DNA of 64,000 nt, from positions 1-64,000 of the forward strand of contig NZ_JAIUHG010000014.1 in NCBI RefSeq assembly GCF_020164955.1, written 5' to 3'. Under the pieces are notes generated by a model. It saw only the letters and a program-made list of their open reading frames with translations, searched no databases and was not told the DNA's origin. The translations under genes and the position numbers were made by a program. Every line of letters begins with the position of its first letter. Position 1 is the first letter of the stretch. Positions 1 to 9,513 of the stretch are shown one piece after another. This stretch comes from Mesorhizobium sp. CA8 (GTDB lineage: Bacteria; Pseudomonadota; Alphaproteobacteria; Rhizobiales; Rhizobiaceae).

Positions 1-76
1 CGTGAACCGCTTCGACGCAAACTGAAGCGGACAAATGATGTGCTACCAAACCGGACAACTTGATTAGCTACCGACA
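1..76. mobile_element. End of an IS21-like insertion sequence (partial)
   Basis: Two near-repeats with a period of about 24 bases are visible. CGGACAA occurs at 28-34 and 52-58, each followed 14-15 bases later by GCTACC (42-47 and 67-72). The array stops with CCGACA, which reads TGTCGG inward. IS21-family ends typically carry TGT-type termini and several internal terminal repeats of about this size. No transposase reading frame lies inside the window, so the body would have to be to the left. The family assignment is by pattern only. It could also be a solitary remnant. Confidence 0.4.
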
Positions 77-122
77 CACCTCAAGCGATACGACGCGCTG
101 TCCTCGCCGTGCGCCGGCGTTC

Positions 123-770
123 CTAAGGCAGCGTGAACCACACCGGCAGCATCCCCGACTGCTGCATGCTGTCGATCAGCTCGAAGGCCGGCAGCGCGAC
201 CAGGAACACCAGTCCGTCGAGCAGCGTGTTCAAGAGCAGGCGCGGCCTGAAGCTGCCGGTATCGCCTTCCTGGTAAAGCGCCAGGTTCGGGAAGAAGCGC
301 GGCACCTTGGCGAGATAGGCCTGGTAGGGCGCATCGAGCACTTCTTTCAGATACCGCTCCTCGCGCAGGATGACGATGTGGAAGGCGCCGGCGCAGAGCA
401 ACGAGAACAGGATGATGCCGCTGAAGGAGCCGATCTGCGCCCCGACCCCGGCGGCAGCCACTGTCGAAAACAGATAGAGCGGGTTGCGGGTGATCGAATA
501 AGGCCCGCCCGTGACCACTTCGGCGGATTTGCGTCCGCCTATATAGAGCGTCGACCACAGCCGTCCGACAATGCCGAGAAAGATCAGAAGCACGCCGAAC
601 ATCTCGATCGACTCGTGCATCCAGGTCTCGGGTGGGAAGCTCGATTGGCCGAACAGCAGCGCGCAGAACAGCACCACGACCAGCACCGCCAGCACGATCC
701 GGCGCATGTGCTGGTAGCCGCCGAGACCTTCTGTTTGCTCGGCGGACTGGGACTTCACTTCATCGGTCAT
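123..770 (-). CDS. Membrane-bound isoprenylcysteine/phospholipid methyltransferase-family protein
   Basis: A 215-residue integral membrane protein with several hydrophobic helices (about residues 25-43, 57-72, 105-135 and 185-200). Its centre carries the family signature GPYSITRNPLYLF (about 89-101), shared by ICMT and PEMT-type membrane methyltransferases, which bind S-adenosylmethionine at the membrane face. The following charged segment (RxxRYLKEVLDAPYQAYLAKVPRFFP) is also typical. Acceptor substrate is unknown; relatives methylate isoprenylcysteine, phosphatidylethanolamine or small molecules. It lies downstream of infC on the same strand, but a hairpin separates them, so it may be independently transcribed. 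The ATG start gives a plausible cytosolic N-terminus. Confidence 0.7.
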   Translation of the reverse strand: MTDEVKSQSAEQTEGLGGYQHMRRIVLAVLVVVLFCALLFGQSSFPPETWMHESIEMFGVLLIFLGIVGRLWSTLYIGGRKSAEVVTGGPYSITRNPLYLFSTVAAAGVGAQIGSFSGIILFSLLCAGAFHIVILREERYLKEVLDAPYQAYLAKVPRFFPNLALYQEGDTGSFRPRLLLNTLLDGLVFLVALPAFELIDSMQQSGMLPVWFTLP

Positions 771-780
771 GGCGAAACCC

Positions 781-839
781 GATCGTCGATTTGCTCGCGA
801 TCGAGGAACTTGATCGTCGAGATTTGCAGGCGATCGGGG
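781..839. repeat. Imperfect tandem duplication rich in CGATCG
   Basis: Two similar units of about 27 bases sit head to tail upstream of the membrane methyltransferase. Both begin GATCGTCGA, continue with ATTTGC and end GCGATCG (781-806 and 812-839). The palindrome CGATCG recurs through to 865. No function is assigned; it may be a degenerate intergenic repeat. Confidence 0.4.
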
Positions 840-870
840 ACCCGATCGCGAGTTTGAGAGCGATCGGATA

Positions 871-903
871 GAAAACAGGCGCCCCGCCGATCGCCGGGAC
901 GCC
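871..903 (-). terminator. Rho-independent terminator of infC
   Basis: Read on the minus strand, a GC-rich stem (GGCGTCCCGGC pairing with GCGGGGCGCC across a short loop, 878-903) is followed by a T-rich tract ending TTTTC. It starts 24 bases after the infC stop codon. Confidence 0.65.
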
Positions 904-926
904 TTGCACCATGATTTTGGCGGGAT

Positions 927-1463
927 TTAGCGCGGCGCCAGAACCATCATCATCTGGCGGCCTTCGAGCTTGGGCTCCGCCTCGACCTTGGCGATCGCCG
1001 AGGTTTCCTCGCGCACCTTGTTCAGGAGCTGCATGCCGAGCTCCATATGCGCCATCTCGCGGCCGCGGAAGCGCAGCGTCAGCTTGACCTTGTCGCCTTC
1101 CTCGAAGAAGCGCCGCACGGCCTTCATCTTGGTCTCGTAGTCATGGCTGTCGATGTTCGGGCGCATCTTGATCTCCTTGATCTCGATGACCTTCTGGTTC
1201 TTGCGCGCTTCAGCCGCCTTCTTCTGGTTGGCGTATTTCAGCTTGCCGAGATCGAGGATCTTGACGACCGGCGGCACCGCATTGGGCGATATCTCGACCA
1301 GATCGAGCCCGGCCTCCTCGGCCAGCAGCAATGCGTCGTTGATGGAAACATCGCCTCGGTTCTGGCCGTCGGCGTCGATAAGCTGGACCCGGGGCACCCG
1401 GATGTCTCGGTTGGAGCGCGGCCCATCCTTGGTGGGTGCCGCTGCTTTGAAAGGTCTGCGAAT
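927..1463 (-). CDS. infC: Translation initiation factor IF-3
   Basis: IF-3 binds the 30S subunit, keeps the subunits apart and checks initiator tRNA and start-codon pairing. The protein has the usual two domains: an N-terminal domain with [14 protein letters not shown] and a C-terminal domain with [17 protein letters not shown] and [12 protein letters not shown], ending in [11 protein letters not shown]. The reading frame is open upstream to an ATG at 1559, but that would add 32 unlike-family residues. The conserved protein begins at an ATT codon at 1463, preceded nine bases upstream by GAGGAG (1473-1478), and would be 178 residues, close to the 180 of E. coli. An AUU start is the classical feature by which IF-3 represses its own mRNA. 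The start is inferred from family length and the ribosome site. An unusually strong terminator follows. Confidence 0.93.
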   Translation of the reverse strand: MRRPFKAAAPTKDGPRSNRDIRVPRVQLIDADGQNRGDVSINDALLLAEEAGLDLVEISPNAVPPVVKILDLGKLKYANQKKAAEARKNQKVIEIKEIKMRPNIDSHDYETKMKAVRRFFEEGDKVKLTLRFRGREMAHMELGMQLLNKVREETSAIAKVEAEPKLEGRQMMMVLAPR

Positions 1464-1472
1464 GGTCGTGGT

Positions 1473-1478
1473 CTCCTC
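1473..1478 (-). promoter_or_regulatory. Shine-Dalgarno site that selects the infC ATT start
   Basis: GAGGAG on the minus strand lies nine bases before the ATT codon at 1463. No comparable site precedes the upstream in-frame ATG at 1559. This supports the non-canonical start. Confidence 0.6.
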
Positions 1479-1677
1479 GGCCGTTTCGTTCAGGGGTTCT
1501 TTAGGTTCAAACAGGTGGACGCGCCTATGTGGTGAGCGCGCGGCCGGTGTCAATAGCATAGCCGCACCGGAAAATCACCTCCTGTCCGGCAATTGTCTGC
1601 ACCAAGCAAAGAAACGCGCGAGCACTTTTCGTTGAACCCCGGCCTGTGCCAAAAAGACCGGCCGAAAGGACAAGCTC

Positions 1678-2451
1678 ATGGCCGCCAGCGTTCCGGTTTT
1701 CATCGATGTGAATGGGTCGAACATCGCCGTCAGGCAGGCGCCCGGCGCGGCGCCCGGCGTGGTCTGGCTCGGCGGCTACAAGTCCGACATGCTGGGCACG
1801 AAGGCTGAGGCGCTTGCCGCCTGGGCCGCTCGCGAGCGCCACGCCTATCTGCGTCACGACTATTCCGGCCATGGCGAGTCGGGCGGCGAATTCGCCGAAG
1901 GCACGATCTCCAGATGGGTTGCCGAGAGCCTTGCCGTCTTCCGTCGGTTCAGCAAGGGCAAGCAGATCCTGGTCGGCTCCTCGATGGGGGCTTGGATCGC
2001 GCTGCGCATGGTGCAGGAACTGCGCAAGGTGGGCGACACGCGCGTTGCCGGCCTGGTGCTGCTCGCCCCGGCGCCGGACTTCACCGTCGAGCTGATCGAA
2101 CCGGTGCTGACCGACGCGCAACGCCGCGATCTGGAGGAAAAGGGATTCTTCGCCGAGCCGTCGGACTATTCGGACGAGCCTTATATCTACACGCGCGCGC
2201 TGATCGAGGACGGCCGCGCCAACCGGGTGATGACCGGGCCGATCGACACGCATTGCCCGGTGCACATCCTGCAGGGCCTTGCCGATCCGGATGTGCCGTC
2301 CGGCCATGCGCTGAAGCTGGCCGCGATGCTGCCCGCCGACGACGTGACGCTGTCGCTGATCCCCGACGGCGACCATCGCCTGTCCCGTCCCGAGGATCTC
2401 GAAATGCTCACACGGACCGTCGGCGACATGGTCAGGCGGGCCGCCGCATAA
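1678..2451 (+). CDS. Alpha/beta hydrolase (ABHD10-like serine esterase)
   Basis: A 257-residue alpha/beta hydrolase. The nucleophile elbow is GSSMG with Ser102. The acid is probably Asp203 or Asp205 in GLADPDVP, and the base is His233 in PDGDHRLSRPED. The oxyanion strand and a DYSGHGESGG segment (61-70) resemble the ABHD10 and bacterial mycophenolic-acid-glucuronide-esterase-like branch, which hydrolyse acyl or thioester bonds. No signal peptide, so cytosolic. Its TAA stop shares a base with the ATG of the following BenE-type transporter (TAATG), so the two are translationally coupled. This could mean that the esterase acts on an aromatic ester whose product is transported, but that is inference. 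Confidence 0.8.
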   Translation: MAASVPVFIDVNGSNIAVRQAPGAAPGVVWLGGYKSDMLGTKAEALAAWAARERHAYLRHDYSGHGESGGEFAEGTISRWVAESLAVFRRFSKGKQILVGSSMGAWIALRMVQELRKVGDTRVAGLVLLAPAPDFTVELIEPVLTDAQRRDLEEKGFFAEPSDYSDEPYIYTRALIEDGRANRVMTGPIDTHCPVHILQGLADPDVPSGHALKLAAMLPADDVTLSLIPDGDHRLSRPEDLEMLTRTVGDMVRRAAA

Positions 2452-3593
2452 TGCGCATGTCCATCCCGATATCCGCCTTCGTCGCGGCAATCGTCGGCTT
2501 CGGCGGCACGCTGGCCCTCGTCATCGCCGCCGCCAAGGCAGTCGGCGCGACCCAGATCGAGACCGCGAGCGGTGTCACCGCGATCTGCCTGGCCATGGTC
2601 ATTGAATGCCTGTGGCTGTCCTGGCGCACGAAAATGCCGGTCATCACTGCCTGGTCGACGCCTGGCCTGGCGCTGATCGGGGCCTCCAGTGGTTTCACGA
2701 TGCCGCAGGCCGTCGGCGCCTTCATGGTCACCGGCGTCCTTCTGGTCGCCACCGGCCTGTTCAAGCCATTGACCAGGCTGATCGCGAAAATCCCGGCCTC
2801 GGTCGCGTCCGGCATGCTGGCCGGCATCCTGGTCAGCTTCGCCGTGAATGCGGTGAAGGCCATTCCCGCCGACCCTTGGCTGATCCTGCCGCTGATCGCC
2901 ACCTTCTTCGTCATCCGCCTGTTCAACCCGGCTTTATCGGTGCTGGTGGTGCTGATCGGCGGCGGCCTCGCCGCTTTCCTCACCGGCCGCGTCGGCAGCC
3001 TGCCGGCGCCGGAACTGTCGACATTGACGTTCATTGCGCCGCAATTCACCGCCTCGGCGATTATCGGCCTTGCCTTGCCGCTCTATCTCGTCACCATGGC
3101 CTCCCAGAACCTTTCCGGCCTCGCGGTGCTGCGCGCCGCGGGCTATCATCCGGAGCCTGGTCCGCTGATCGGCGTCACCGGTCTGTTTTCGCTGCTCTCG
3201 GCGCCGTTCGGCGCCGTGACCACCAATCTTGCGGCGATCTCGGCGGCAATCTGCACCGGCCCCGATGTCCATCCCGACCCGGCCGAACGCTGGAAGACCG
3301 GGCCGTTCTATGCGCTCGCCTATCTCATCTTTGCGATCTTCGGCGCCTCGCTGGTGGCGATCTTCGCCGTCCTGCCGCAAAGCCTGATCGTGCTGGTGGC
3401 GGGGCTCGCCTTGACAGCACCCTTGGCCAACGCGCTGTCGATCGCGTTGAAGGACGAGGCCGAACGCATGCCGGCCACCGTCACCTTCGCCGTGACGGCT
3501 TCGGGGCTCACGCTTTTCGGCGTCGGCGCGGCATTTTGGGGGCTGGTTGCCGGAATGGCAGTGCTTTTCCTTGAAAAGCTCAAAAAGCGATAA
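2451..3593 (+). CDS. benE: Benzoate/H+ symporter family transporter (BenE)
   Basis: A 380-residue, highly hydrophobic protein of about 12 transmembrane helices. It matches the BenE family along its length, with the characteristic MPVITAWSTPGLALI near residue 62 and LPLYLVTMASQNLSGLAVLRAAGY in the middle. The frame is open well upstream, but the ATG at 2451, overlapping the previous stop codon as TAATG, starts exactly where the family begins, so this start was chosen. BenE proteins import benzoate with protons. In many genomes, as here, no benzoate ring-cleavage genes lie nearby, so the true substrate is uncertain. Confidence 0.85.
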   Translation: MRMSIPISAFVAAIVGFGGTLALVIAAAKAVGATQIETASGVTAICLAMVIECLWLSWRTKMPVITAWSTPGLALIGASSGFTMPQAVGAFMVTGVLLVATGLFKPLTRLIAKIPASVASGMLAGILVSFAVNAVKAIPADPWLILPLIATFFVIRLFNPALSVLVVLIGGGLAAFLTGRVGSLPAPELSTLTFIAPQFTASAIIGLALPLYLVTMASQNLSGLAVLRAAGYHPEPGPLIGVTGLFSLLSAPFGAVTTNLAAISAAICTGPDVHPDPAERWKTGPFYALAYLIFAIFGASLVAIFAVLPQSLIVLVAGLALTAPLANALSIALKDEAERMPATVTFAVTASGLTLFGVGAAFWGLVAGMAVLFLEKLKKR

Positions 3594-3708
3594 TCATGTC
3601 AGATGCTTCGCCGGTTTTGGCCGGACTTGTCTTGAATCGCCGATTTCGCCTTCCCATTTCGATTCCACGCAGCCGGTTTGGCTGTCTCCAATGGAAGGAT
3701 TGCGAGAA

Positions 3709-4188
3709 ATGAACACAAGTGCATTGATCCGTCCGGCCTGGACGCCGGCCACGATCGCGCTGATGGTCATCGGCTTCATGGTGTTCTGGCCGCTCGGCTT
3801 CGCCATGCTCGCCTACATCATCTGGGGCGACCGGTTGGAAGGCTTCAAGCGCGACGTCAACCGCGCCACGGACGGTATCTTCGCCGGTTGCCGCCGTCGC
3901 TCCGAGAAGGCGGCCCGCTGGGGCCACGGCTCAGCCCGCACCGGCAACGTCGCCTTCGACGATTGGCGCGAGAAGGAACTCGAGCGCCTCGCCGAGGAGC
4001 GCCGCAAGCTGGACGAGATGCTCTCCGAGTTCGACGAGTACGCCCGCGAACTGCGCCGCGCCAAGGACCAGGAAGAGTTCGACCGCTTCATGGCCAACCG
4101 CAACAAGTCGACTGCGCCGACCTCGACCGGCTCGACCGACAAGGCTGGTCCGGAGGGTGGCAAAGGTACCAACCTGCTCGACGACTGA
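3709..4188 (+). CDS. DUF2852 membrane protein
   Basis: A 159-residue conserved protein of Rhizobiales. A hydrophobic stretch at about residues 14-41 forms one long or two short membrane segments (ending LAYIIWGDRLEGFK). It is followed by a basic segment and a charged, probably coiled-coil region (about 85-130) rich in Glu, Arg and Lys. The tail is rich in Ser/Thr/Gly. The ATG at 3709 has a good ribosome site (GGAAGGA, 3693-3699). An upstream in-frame extension lacks one. Function unknown. A terminator follows directly, so it is a single-gene unit. Confidence 0.8.
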   Translation: MNTSALIRPAWTPATIALMVIGFMVFWPLGFAMLAYIIWGDRLEGFKRDVNRATDGIFAGCRRRSEKAARWGHGSARTGNVAFDDWREKELERLAEERRKLDEMLSEFDEYARELRRAKDQEEFDRFMANRNKSTAPTSTGSTDKAGPEGGKGTNLLDD

Positions 4189-4217
4189 GATCCCGCGACA
4201 CGTCTCGGTATGATATG

Positions 4218-4250
4218 CGGCGTCGCGTTTAGCGGCGCCGTTTCTTTTTT
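4218..4250 (+). terminator. Rho-independent terminator after the DUF2852 gene
   Basis: Stem GGCGTCGC (4219-4226), loop of five, stem GCGGCGCC (4232-4239), then a T-rich run ending TTTTTT. One G-U pair. Placed 30 bases after the stop codon. Confidence 0.8.
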
Positions 4251-4308
4251 GTTCTCTGTGTACCTTCCCTCCACTGGCCGTTTTTTTCGAATCGCGTATC
4301 GTCCAGCC

Positions 4309-5067
4309 ATGACCCTCGGCTTCTTTCGCAACCTGACCAAGCCAAAGCCCACGCCTGTCGTGGAGCGAGAACATTGCGTCGCCGGCCGCACGCTGCCGCT
4401 GAAAATCGTCGAAAGCGCCAGGGCCAGGCGGCTCACGCTGCGCATCGATTCCGGCGGCCAGGGCCTGCGCGTCACCGTGCCGCCCGGCTTGCGCCGGGGC
4501 GAGGTGGAGAAATTCCTCGACCGCCACCAGGATTGGCTGGAACAGCGGCTGGCCAAGGTGCCGACGAGGCCGCAGGTCCGCCCCGGCATCAGGATCCCGA
4601 TCCGCGGCGTGCCGCACCGCATCGTGCATGAGCCTTCCAAGCGCGGCACCATTACCGTCTCGCGCGACGAGCGCGGTCCGCTCTTGATCGTCCACGGCGA
4701 GCGCATCCATCTGCCGCGCCGCATCGCCGACCACCTCAAGCGCGAGGCCAAGAAGGAGATCGAGCGACTGGTGGTCAAGCACACCGAGGCGATCGGCAAG
4801 CGCGCCAAGGCGATAAGGTACAAGGATACCTCCAGCCGCTGGGGGTCATGCACCTCGGAGGGCAATCTCTCCTTCTCGTGGCGCATCATGATGGCGCCGC
4901 CGGCGGTCATAAACTATCTGGTGGCGCATGAGGTGGCGCATCTGAAAGAGATGAACCACGGCCCGAAATTCTGGAGACTATGCGAGAAGCTTTGCCCGGA
5001 TACCGACCGCTGCAAGGACTGGCTGAAGCGCAACGGCGGCGCCTTGCAGGCGATCATGTTTGAGTAG
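4309..5067 (+). CDS. YgjP-like metal-dependent hydrolase (DUF45, M48-type)
   Basis: A 252-residue protein of the YgjP/DUF45 family. The zinc site HEVAH is at 207-211 with a third ligand His217 in MNHGPKFW. The block RYKDTSSRWGSCTSEGNLSFSWR (170-192) is the other family hallmark. Members fold like zinc metallopeptidases; E. coli YgjP has been described as a UTP-degrading enzyme, so peptidase activity should not be assumed. The ATG at 4309 lies after the terminator of the upstream gene and gives the usual family length. A longer frame beginning at 4210 would start inside that terminator and was rejected. Confidence 0.82.
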   Translation: MTLGFFRNLTKPKPTPVVEREHCVAGRTLPLKIVESARARRLTLRIDSGGQGLRVTVPPGLRRGEVEKFLDRHQDWLEQRLAKVPTRPQVRPGIRIPIRGVPHRIVHEPSKRGTITVSRDERGPLLIVHGERIHLPRRIADHLKREAKKEIERLVVKHTEAIGKRAKAIRYKDTSSRWGSCTSEGNLSFSWRIMMAPPAVINYLVAHEVAHLKEMNHGPKFWRLCEKLCPDTDRCKDWLKRNGGALQAIMFE

Positions 5068-5092
5068 CTTAAACGGCTAGGCCGCGTTCCTT

Positions 5093-5124
5093 CACCCCCT
5101 CTGCCCGGCAGGGCAGAGGGGGTG
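5093..5124. repeat. Perfect 14-bp palindromic hairpin repeat
   Basis: CACCCCCTCTGCCC, loop GGCA, then GGGCAGAGGGGGTG. It lies between two convergent genes. It resembles the CCGCCC-type palindrome at 52701-52724 in having a four-base purine-rich loop between runs of C and G. There is no T tract, so it looks like a REP-type intergenic palindrome rather than a classical terminator, though it could stop both convergent transcripts. Confidence 0.7.
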
Positions 5125-5169
5125 CTGTCCCGCCGACCTTTCTGCTATCCGCCTGAACCCATCAGACCA

Positions 5170-5385
5170 TCAATCGTCATTCGCCGCGTTCAGCTCTTCC
5201 GGCCGCAGCCCTTCCTCGGTATGCGGCCACGGCAAAAAATCCCGGTCGAACGTATCGCTGCCGAAATAATCCAGCGCGCGGTGCGCCTCGGCGCCGTTGA
5301 AGGCGGCCTTGTCCATCAGATGCGCGATCACCTCGCGCGCCTGCGCGATCTTCTGCTTCAGTTCGGCGACGGTCCTGTCGGCCAT
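5170..5385 (-). CDS. Small conserved protein of unknown function
   Basis: A 71-residue acidic protein beginning MADRTVAELKQKIAQAREVI, an amphipathic helix, and ending in a acidic tail (EELNAANDD). The frame extends upstream to 5595, but that part would cross the start of trpF on the other strand and has no ribosome site. The ATG at 5385 is preceded by AGGA at a proper distance. No domain recognised. It is convergent with the YgjP-like gene and divergent from trpF, with which it shares an intergenic region of about 110 bases. Confidence 0.6.
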   Translation of the reverse strand: MADRTVAELKQKIAQAREVIAHLMDKAAFNGAEAHRALDYFGSDTFDRDFLPWPHTEEGLRPEELNAANDD

Positions 5386-5494
5386 GATTATCCTGCTCCC
5401 GCTGTGGTTCCTATATGAAGGTAGTGTTTTCCGCCGAACCGGCAACATTATGCTTTTTCTCGACTCTTTTCCCGTTTCGTGCCAAGCCCGCGCC

Positions 5495-6154
5495 ATGACG
5501 CTCGACATCAAGATCTGCGGATTGAAGACCGACGCCGCGATGGCTGCTGCCCTCGCCGGCGGCGCCAGCCATGTCGGCTTTATTTTCTTCGCCAAAAGCC
5601 CGCGCTACGTCGAGCCCGCCGCGGCCGGGCGCCTGCGCGAAGCGGCGCGCGGCAAGGCCAAGGCGGTCGCCGTCACCGTCGATGCCGATGATGCTTTCCT
5701 CGACGAGATCGTCGCCAAGATGCAGCCGGACATGCTGCAGCTGCATGGCTCGGAAACGCCCGCGCGGGTGGCGGAACTGAAGGCCCGCTATGGCCTCCCG
5801 GTCATGAAGGCGCTGCCGGTCGGCGAGGCGGCGGATATGGAGCGGGTAAAACCCTTTGTCGGCGTGGCCGACTGTTTTCTCTTCGACGCCAAGCCGCCGA
5901 AGGGATCGCAATTGCCGGGCGGCAACGGCGTCGCATTCGACTGGCGCGTCCTTGCCGGCCTTGACGCCGGCGTCGAATACATGCTTTCCGGAGGGCTCAA
6001 CGCCGCCAATATCGGCGATGCCCTGAGACAGGCAAACCCGCTCGGAATAGACGTTTCGTCCGGCGTGGAAAGCGCTCCGGGCGTCAAGGATCCGGCGCTG
6101 ATCGAGCAGTTTTTCCGGGCCGCCAGGGCCGCGCGCGACGACCGCGCCGCCTGA
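5495..6154 (+). CDS. trpF: Phosphoribosylanthranilate isomerase
   Basis: TrpF converts phosphoribosylanthranilate to CdRP, the third step in tryptophan synthesis from anthranilate. The protein is a 219-residue TIM barrel with the N-terminal KICGLKTD (catalytic Cys8), the LQLHGSETP strand, the [17 protein letters not shown] loop with the catalytic Asp, and C-terminal [12 protein letters not shown] that holds phosphate. The frame is open further upstream but the ATG at 5495 matches the family. It is first in trpF-trpB-trpA: trpB follows 26 bases later. The rest of the trp genes are not in the window, as usual for rhizobia, where trp genes are split. Confidence 0.95.
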   Translation: MTLDIKICGLKTDAAMAAALAGGASHVGFIFFAKSPRYVEPAAAGRLREAARGKAKAVAVTVDADDAFLDEIVAKMQPDMLQLHGSETPARVAELKARYGLPVMKALPVGEAADMERVKPFVGVADCFLFDAKPPKGSQLPGGNGVAFDWRVLAGLDAGVEYMLSGGLNAANIGDALRQANPLGIDVSSGVESAPGVKDPALIEQFFRAARAARDDRAA

Positions 6155-6180
6155 ATACAATTCACATCAGGAGATCGGCG

Positions 6181-7401
<1,221 letters not shown>

Positions 7402-7403
7402 CA

Positions 7404-8243
7404 ATGACCACCCGCATCGACCGCCGCATGGCGAAGCTCAAAGCCGAAGGCCGCCCGGCTTTGGTCACCTACTTCATGGGCGGCGACCCGGACTACGACA
7501 CCGCCTTGGCCATCATGAAGGCGCTGCCGGGCGCAGGCTCCGACATCATCGAGCTCGGCATGCCTTTTTCCGACCCGATGGCCGACGGTCCGGCGATCCA
7601 GGCGGCGGGTCTTCGGGCGCTGAAGGGCGGCCAGACCCTCGCCAAGACGCTTAAGATGGCGTCCGAATTCCGCGCCGGCGACGACGAGACGCCGATCGTT
7701 CTGATGGGTTACTACAATCCGATCTACATCTACGGCGTCGACCGGTTCCTCGCCGACGCAAAGGCCAGCGGCATCGACGGCCTGATCGTCGTCGACCTGC
7801 CGCCGGAGATGGATGAGGAGCTCTGCATTCCGGCGCTGAAGGCCGGTGTCAACTTCATCCGCCTGGCGACCCCGACCACCGACGACAAGCGCTTGCCCAA
7901 GGTTTTGGAAAACACCTCCGGCTTCGTCTATTACGTCTCTATGACCGGTATCACCGGCTCGGCGCTGGCCGACACGACGAAGGTCTCGGCTGCGGTCACG
8001 CGCATCAAGGGTCACACGGCGCTGCCGGTCTGCGTCGGCTTCGGCGTCAAAACCGCCGAGCAGGCGCGTGTCATCGGCGCCTCGGCCGACGGCGTGGTCG
8101 TCGGCACGGCGATCGTCAACGCGATCGCCAATGTGCTCGGGCCCAAGGGCGAAAAGACCGCCGACCCGGCCGAAGCCGTCGCCACTTTGGTCAGCGGGCT
8201 CGCCCAGGGCGTCCGTTCGGCTCGCCTTGCCGCCGCCGAATAG
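7404..8243 (+). CDS. trpA: Tryptophan synthase alpha subunit
   Basis: A 279-residue TIM barrel that splits indole-3-glycerol phosphate to indole and glyceraldehyde 3-phosphate. Catalytic Glu50 and Asp61 lie in [17 protein letters not shown]. The phosphate loop is [14 protein letters not shown], followed by GVVVGTAIV. The ATG at 7404 is two bases after trpB, so the subunits are probably co-translated. It is followed by a 96-base gap before accD, which shares the operon in many alphaproteobacteria. Confidence 0.97.
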   Translation: MTTRIDRRMAKLKAEGRPALVTYFMGGDPDYDTALAIMKALPGAGSDIIELGMPFSDPMADGPAIQAAGLRALKGGQTLAKTLKMASEFRAGDDETPIVLMGYYNPIYIYGVDRFLADAKASGIDGLIVVDLPPEMDEELCIPALKAGVNFIRLATPTTDDKRLPKVLENTSGFVYYVSMTGITGSALADTTKVSAAVTRIKGHTALPVCVGFGVKTAEQARVIGASADGVVVGTAIVNAIANVLGPKGEKTADPAEAVATLVSGLAQGVRSARLAAAE

Positions 8244-8339
8244 CCTGACTAATTCTTCGCCGCGCGATTCCGACCGGAAAACCGCCACAGACTTTTCCTG
8301 GACTAGCTTGAAGTCCTTTCCAGGACAGGAGCCGAAACC

Positions 8340-9266
8340 ATGAACTGGATCACCAATTACGTCCGCCCGAAGATCAATTCGATGCTCGGCCGGCGCACCG
8401 ACATGCCTGAAAACCTCTGGATCAAGGATCCCGAGACCGGCGAGATGATTTTCCACAAGGATCTCGAATCCAACCAGTTCGTCATCCCGGCTTCCGGCCA
8501 TCACATGAAGATATCGGCCAAGGAGCGGCTGAAATACTTCTTCGACGACGGCAAATACGAGACGCTGGAAAATCCCAAGGTCTTCCAGGACCCGCTGAAA
8601 TTCCGCGACGAAAAGCGCTACACCGACCGCCTCAAAGAGGCCAAGGCAAAGACCGGCCTGGAAGACGCTATCCTCAACGCGGTTGGCACCATCGAAGGCC
8701 TGCCGGTGGTGGTCACCGTGCAGGACTTCGCCTTCATGGGCGGCTCGCTCGGCATGGCTGCCGGCGAGGCCATTGTGCATGCCTTCGAGGTGGCGCTGCA
8801 GCGCAGGCGGCCGCTGATCCTGTTCGCCGCCTCCGGCGGCGCCCGCATGCAGGAAGGTATTCTGTCGCTGATGCAATTGCCGCGCACCACGGTCGGCGTC
8901 GACCGGCTGAAGGAAGCCGGCCTGCCCTACATCGTCGTGCTCACCAACCCGACCACCGGCGGCGTCACCGCCTCCTACGCCATGCTGGGCGATGTCCACA
9001 TCGCCGAGCCGGGCGCGCTGATCGGCTTTGCCGGCCCACGCGTCATCGAGCAGACCATCCGCGAAAAACTGCCCGACGGCTTCCAGCGCGCCGAATATCT
9101 GATGGAGCACGGCATGGTCGACATGGTCGTGTCGCGGCTGGAGATGCGCCAGACCATCGCGCGGTTGCTGAAAATGCTGCTCAAGATGCCGCCGGCCGAG
9201 AAGCCACTCGAGCCGGAGATTCTGCCGCCGGCGGTGGTCAACGCGGAGGCGCGGCCGCAAGCCTGA
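8340..9266 (+). CDS. accD: Acetyl-CoA carboxylase carboxyltransferase beta subunit, lacking the zinc-ribbon cysteines
   Basis: AccD pairs with AccA to transfer CO2 from biotin carrier protein to acetyl-CoA, the first step of fatty acid synthesis. The crotonase-fold body is well conserved ([58 protein letters not shown]). The N-terminal region where most AccD proteins hold a four-cysteine zinc ribbon is present in outline ([20 protein letters not shown], then IPASGHHMK), but all four cysteines are replaced. I see no cysteine in the whole 308-residue protein. Rhizobial AccD proteins often have a degenerate ribbon; this one is complete loss. It follows trpA and precedes folC. Confidence 0.95.
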   Translation: MNWITNYVRPKINSMLGRRTDMPENLWIKDPETGEMIFHKDLESNQFVIPASGHHMKISAKERLKYFFDDGKYETLENPKVFQDPLKFRDEKRYTDRLKEAKAKTGLEDAILNAVGTIEGLPVVVTVQDFAFMGGSLGMAAGEAIVHAFEVALQRRRPLILFAASGGARMQEGILSLMQLPRTTVGVDRLKEAGLPYIVVLTNPTTGGVTASYAMLGDVHIAEPGALIGFAGPRVIEQTIREKLPDGFQRAEYLMEHGMVDMVVSRLEMRQTIARLLKMLLKMPPAEKPLEPEILPPAVVNAEARPQA

Positions 9267-9408
9267 GGCGAGGTCGGCCTGAAGCGATATCGGCTGGCGC
9301 GACATCGTTCGCCGCGAACCGCGATTGCGCCGCTTGTTGCGTGCTGTAGCCTCGGATTTGCGCATGGCCGTCGCGAAACCGATTCACGGTTTGGGGCCGT
9401 GCGCCAAA

Positions 9409-9450
9409 GCAATTCCAGGAAATGTGACACGGTTTCCGTTCGGAATTGCG
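9409..9450. repeat. RIME-like palindromic intergenic element (GCAATTCC type)
   Basis: Nested imperfect palindrome: outer arms GCAATTCC and GGAATTGC, inner arms GGAAA and TTTCC, with TGTGACACGG at the centre. A shorter member of the same family lies at 52585-52618. Such elements are scattered between genes in Rhizobiales genomes. Confidence 0.65.
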
Positions 9451-9464
9451 TCAACAAAAAAGAA

Positions 9465-9502
9465 AGAGCGGTTCTGCATTCCGTGAGATGATGAACCGCT
9501 CT
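9465..9502. repeat. Inverted repeat directly upstream of folC
   Basis: AGAGCGGTTC (9465-9474) and GAACCGCTCT (9493-9502) form a perfect 10-bp stem around an 18-base loop. It ends 11 bases before the folC ATG, so it would overlap the ribosome-binding region if transcribed. It probably belongs to the same composite repeat as 9409-9450. Confidence 0.6.
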
Positions 9503-9513
9503 AGGATTCCATC

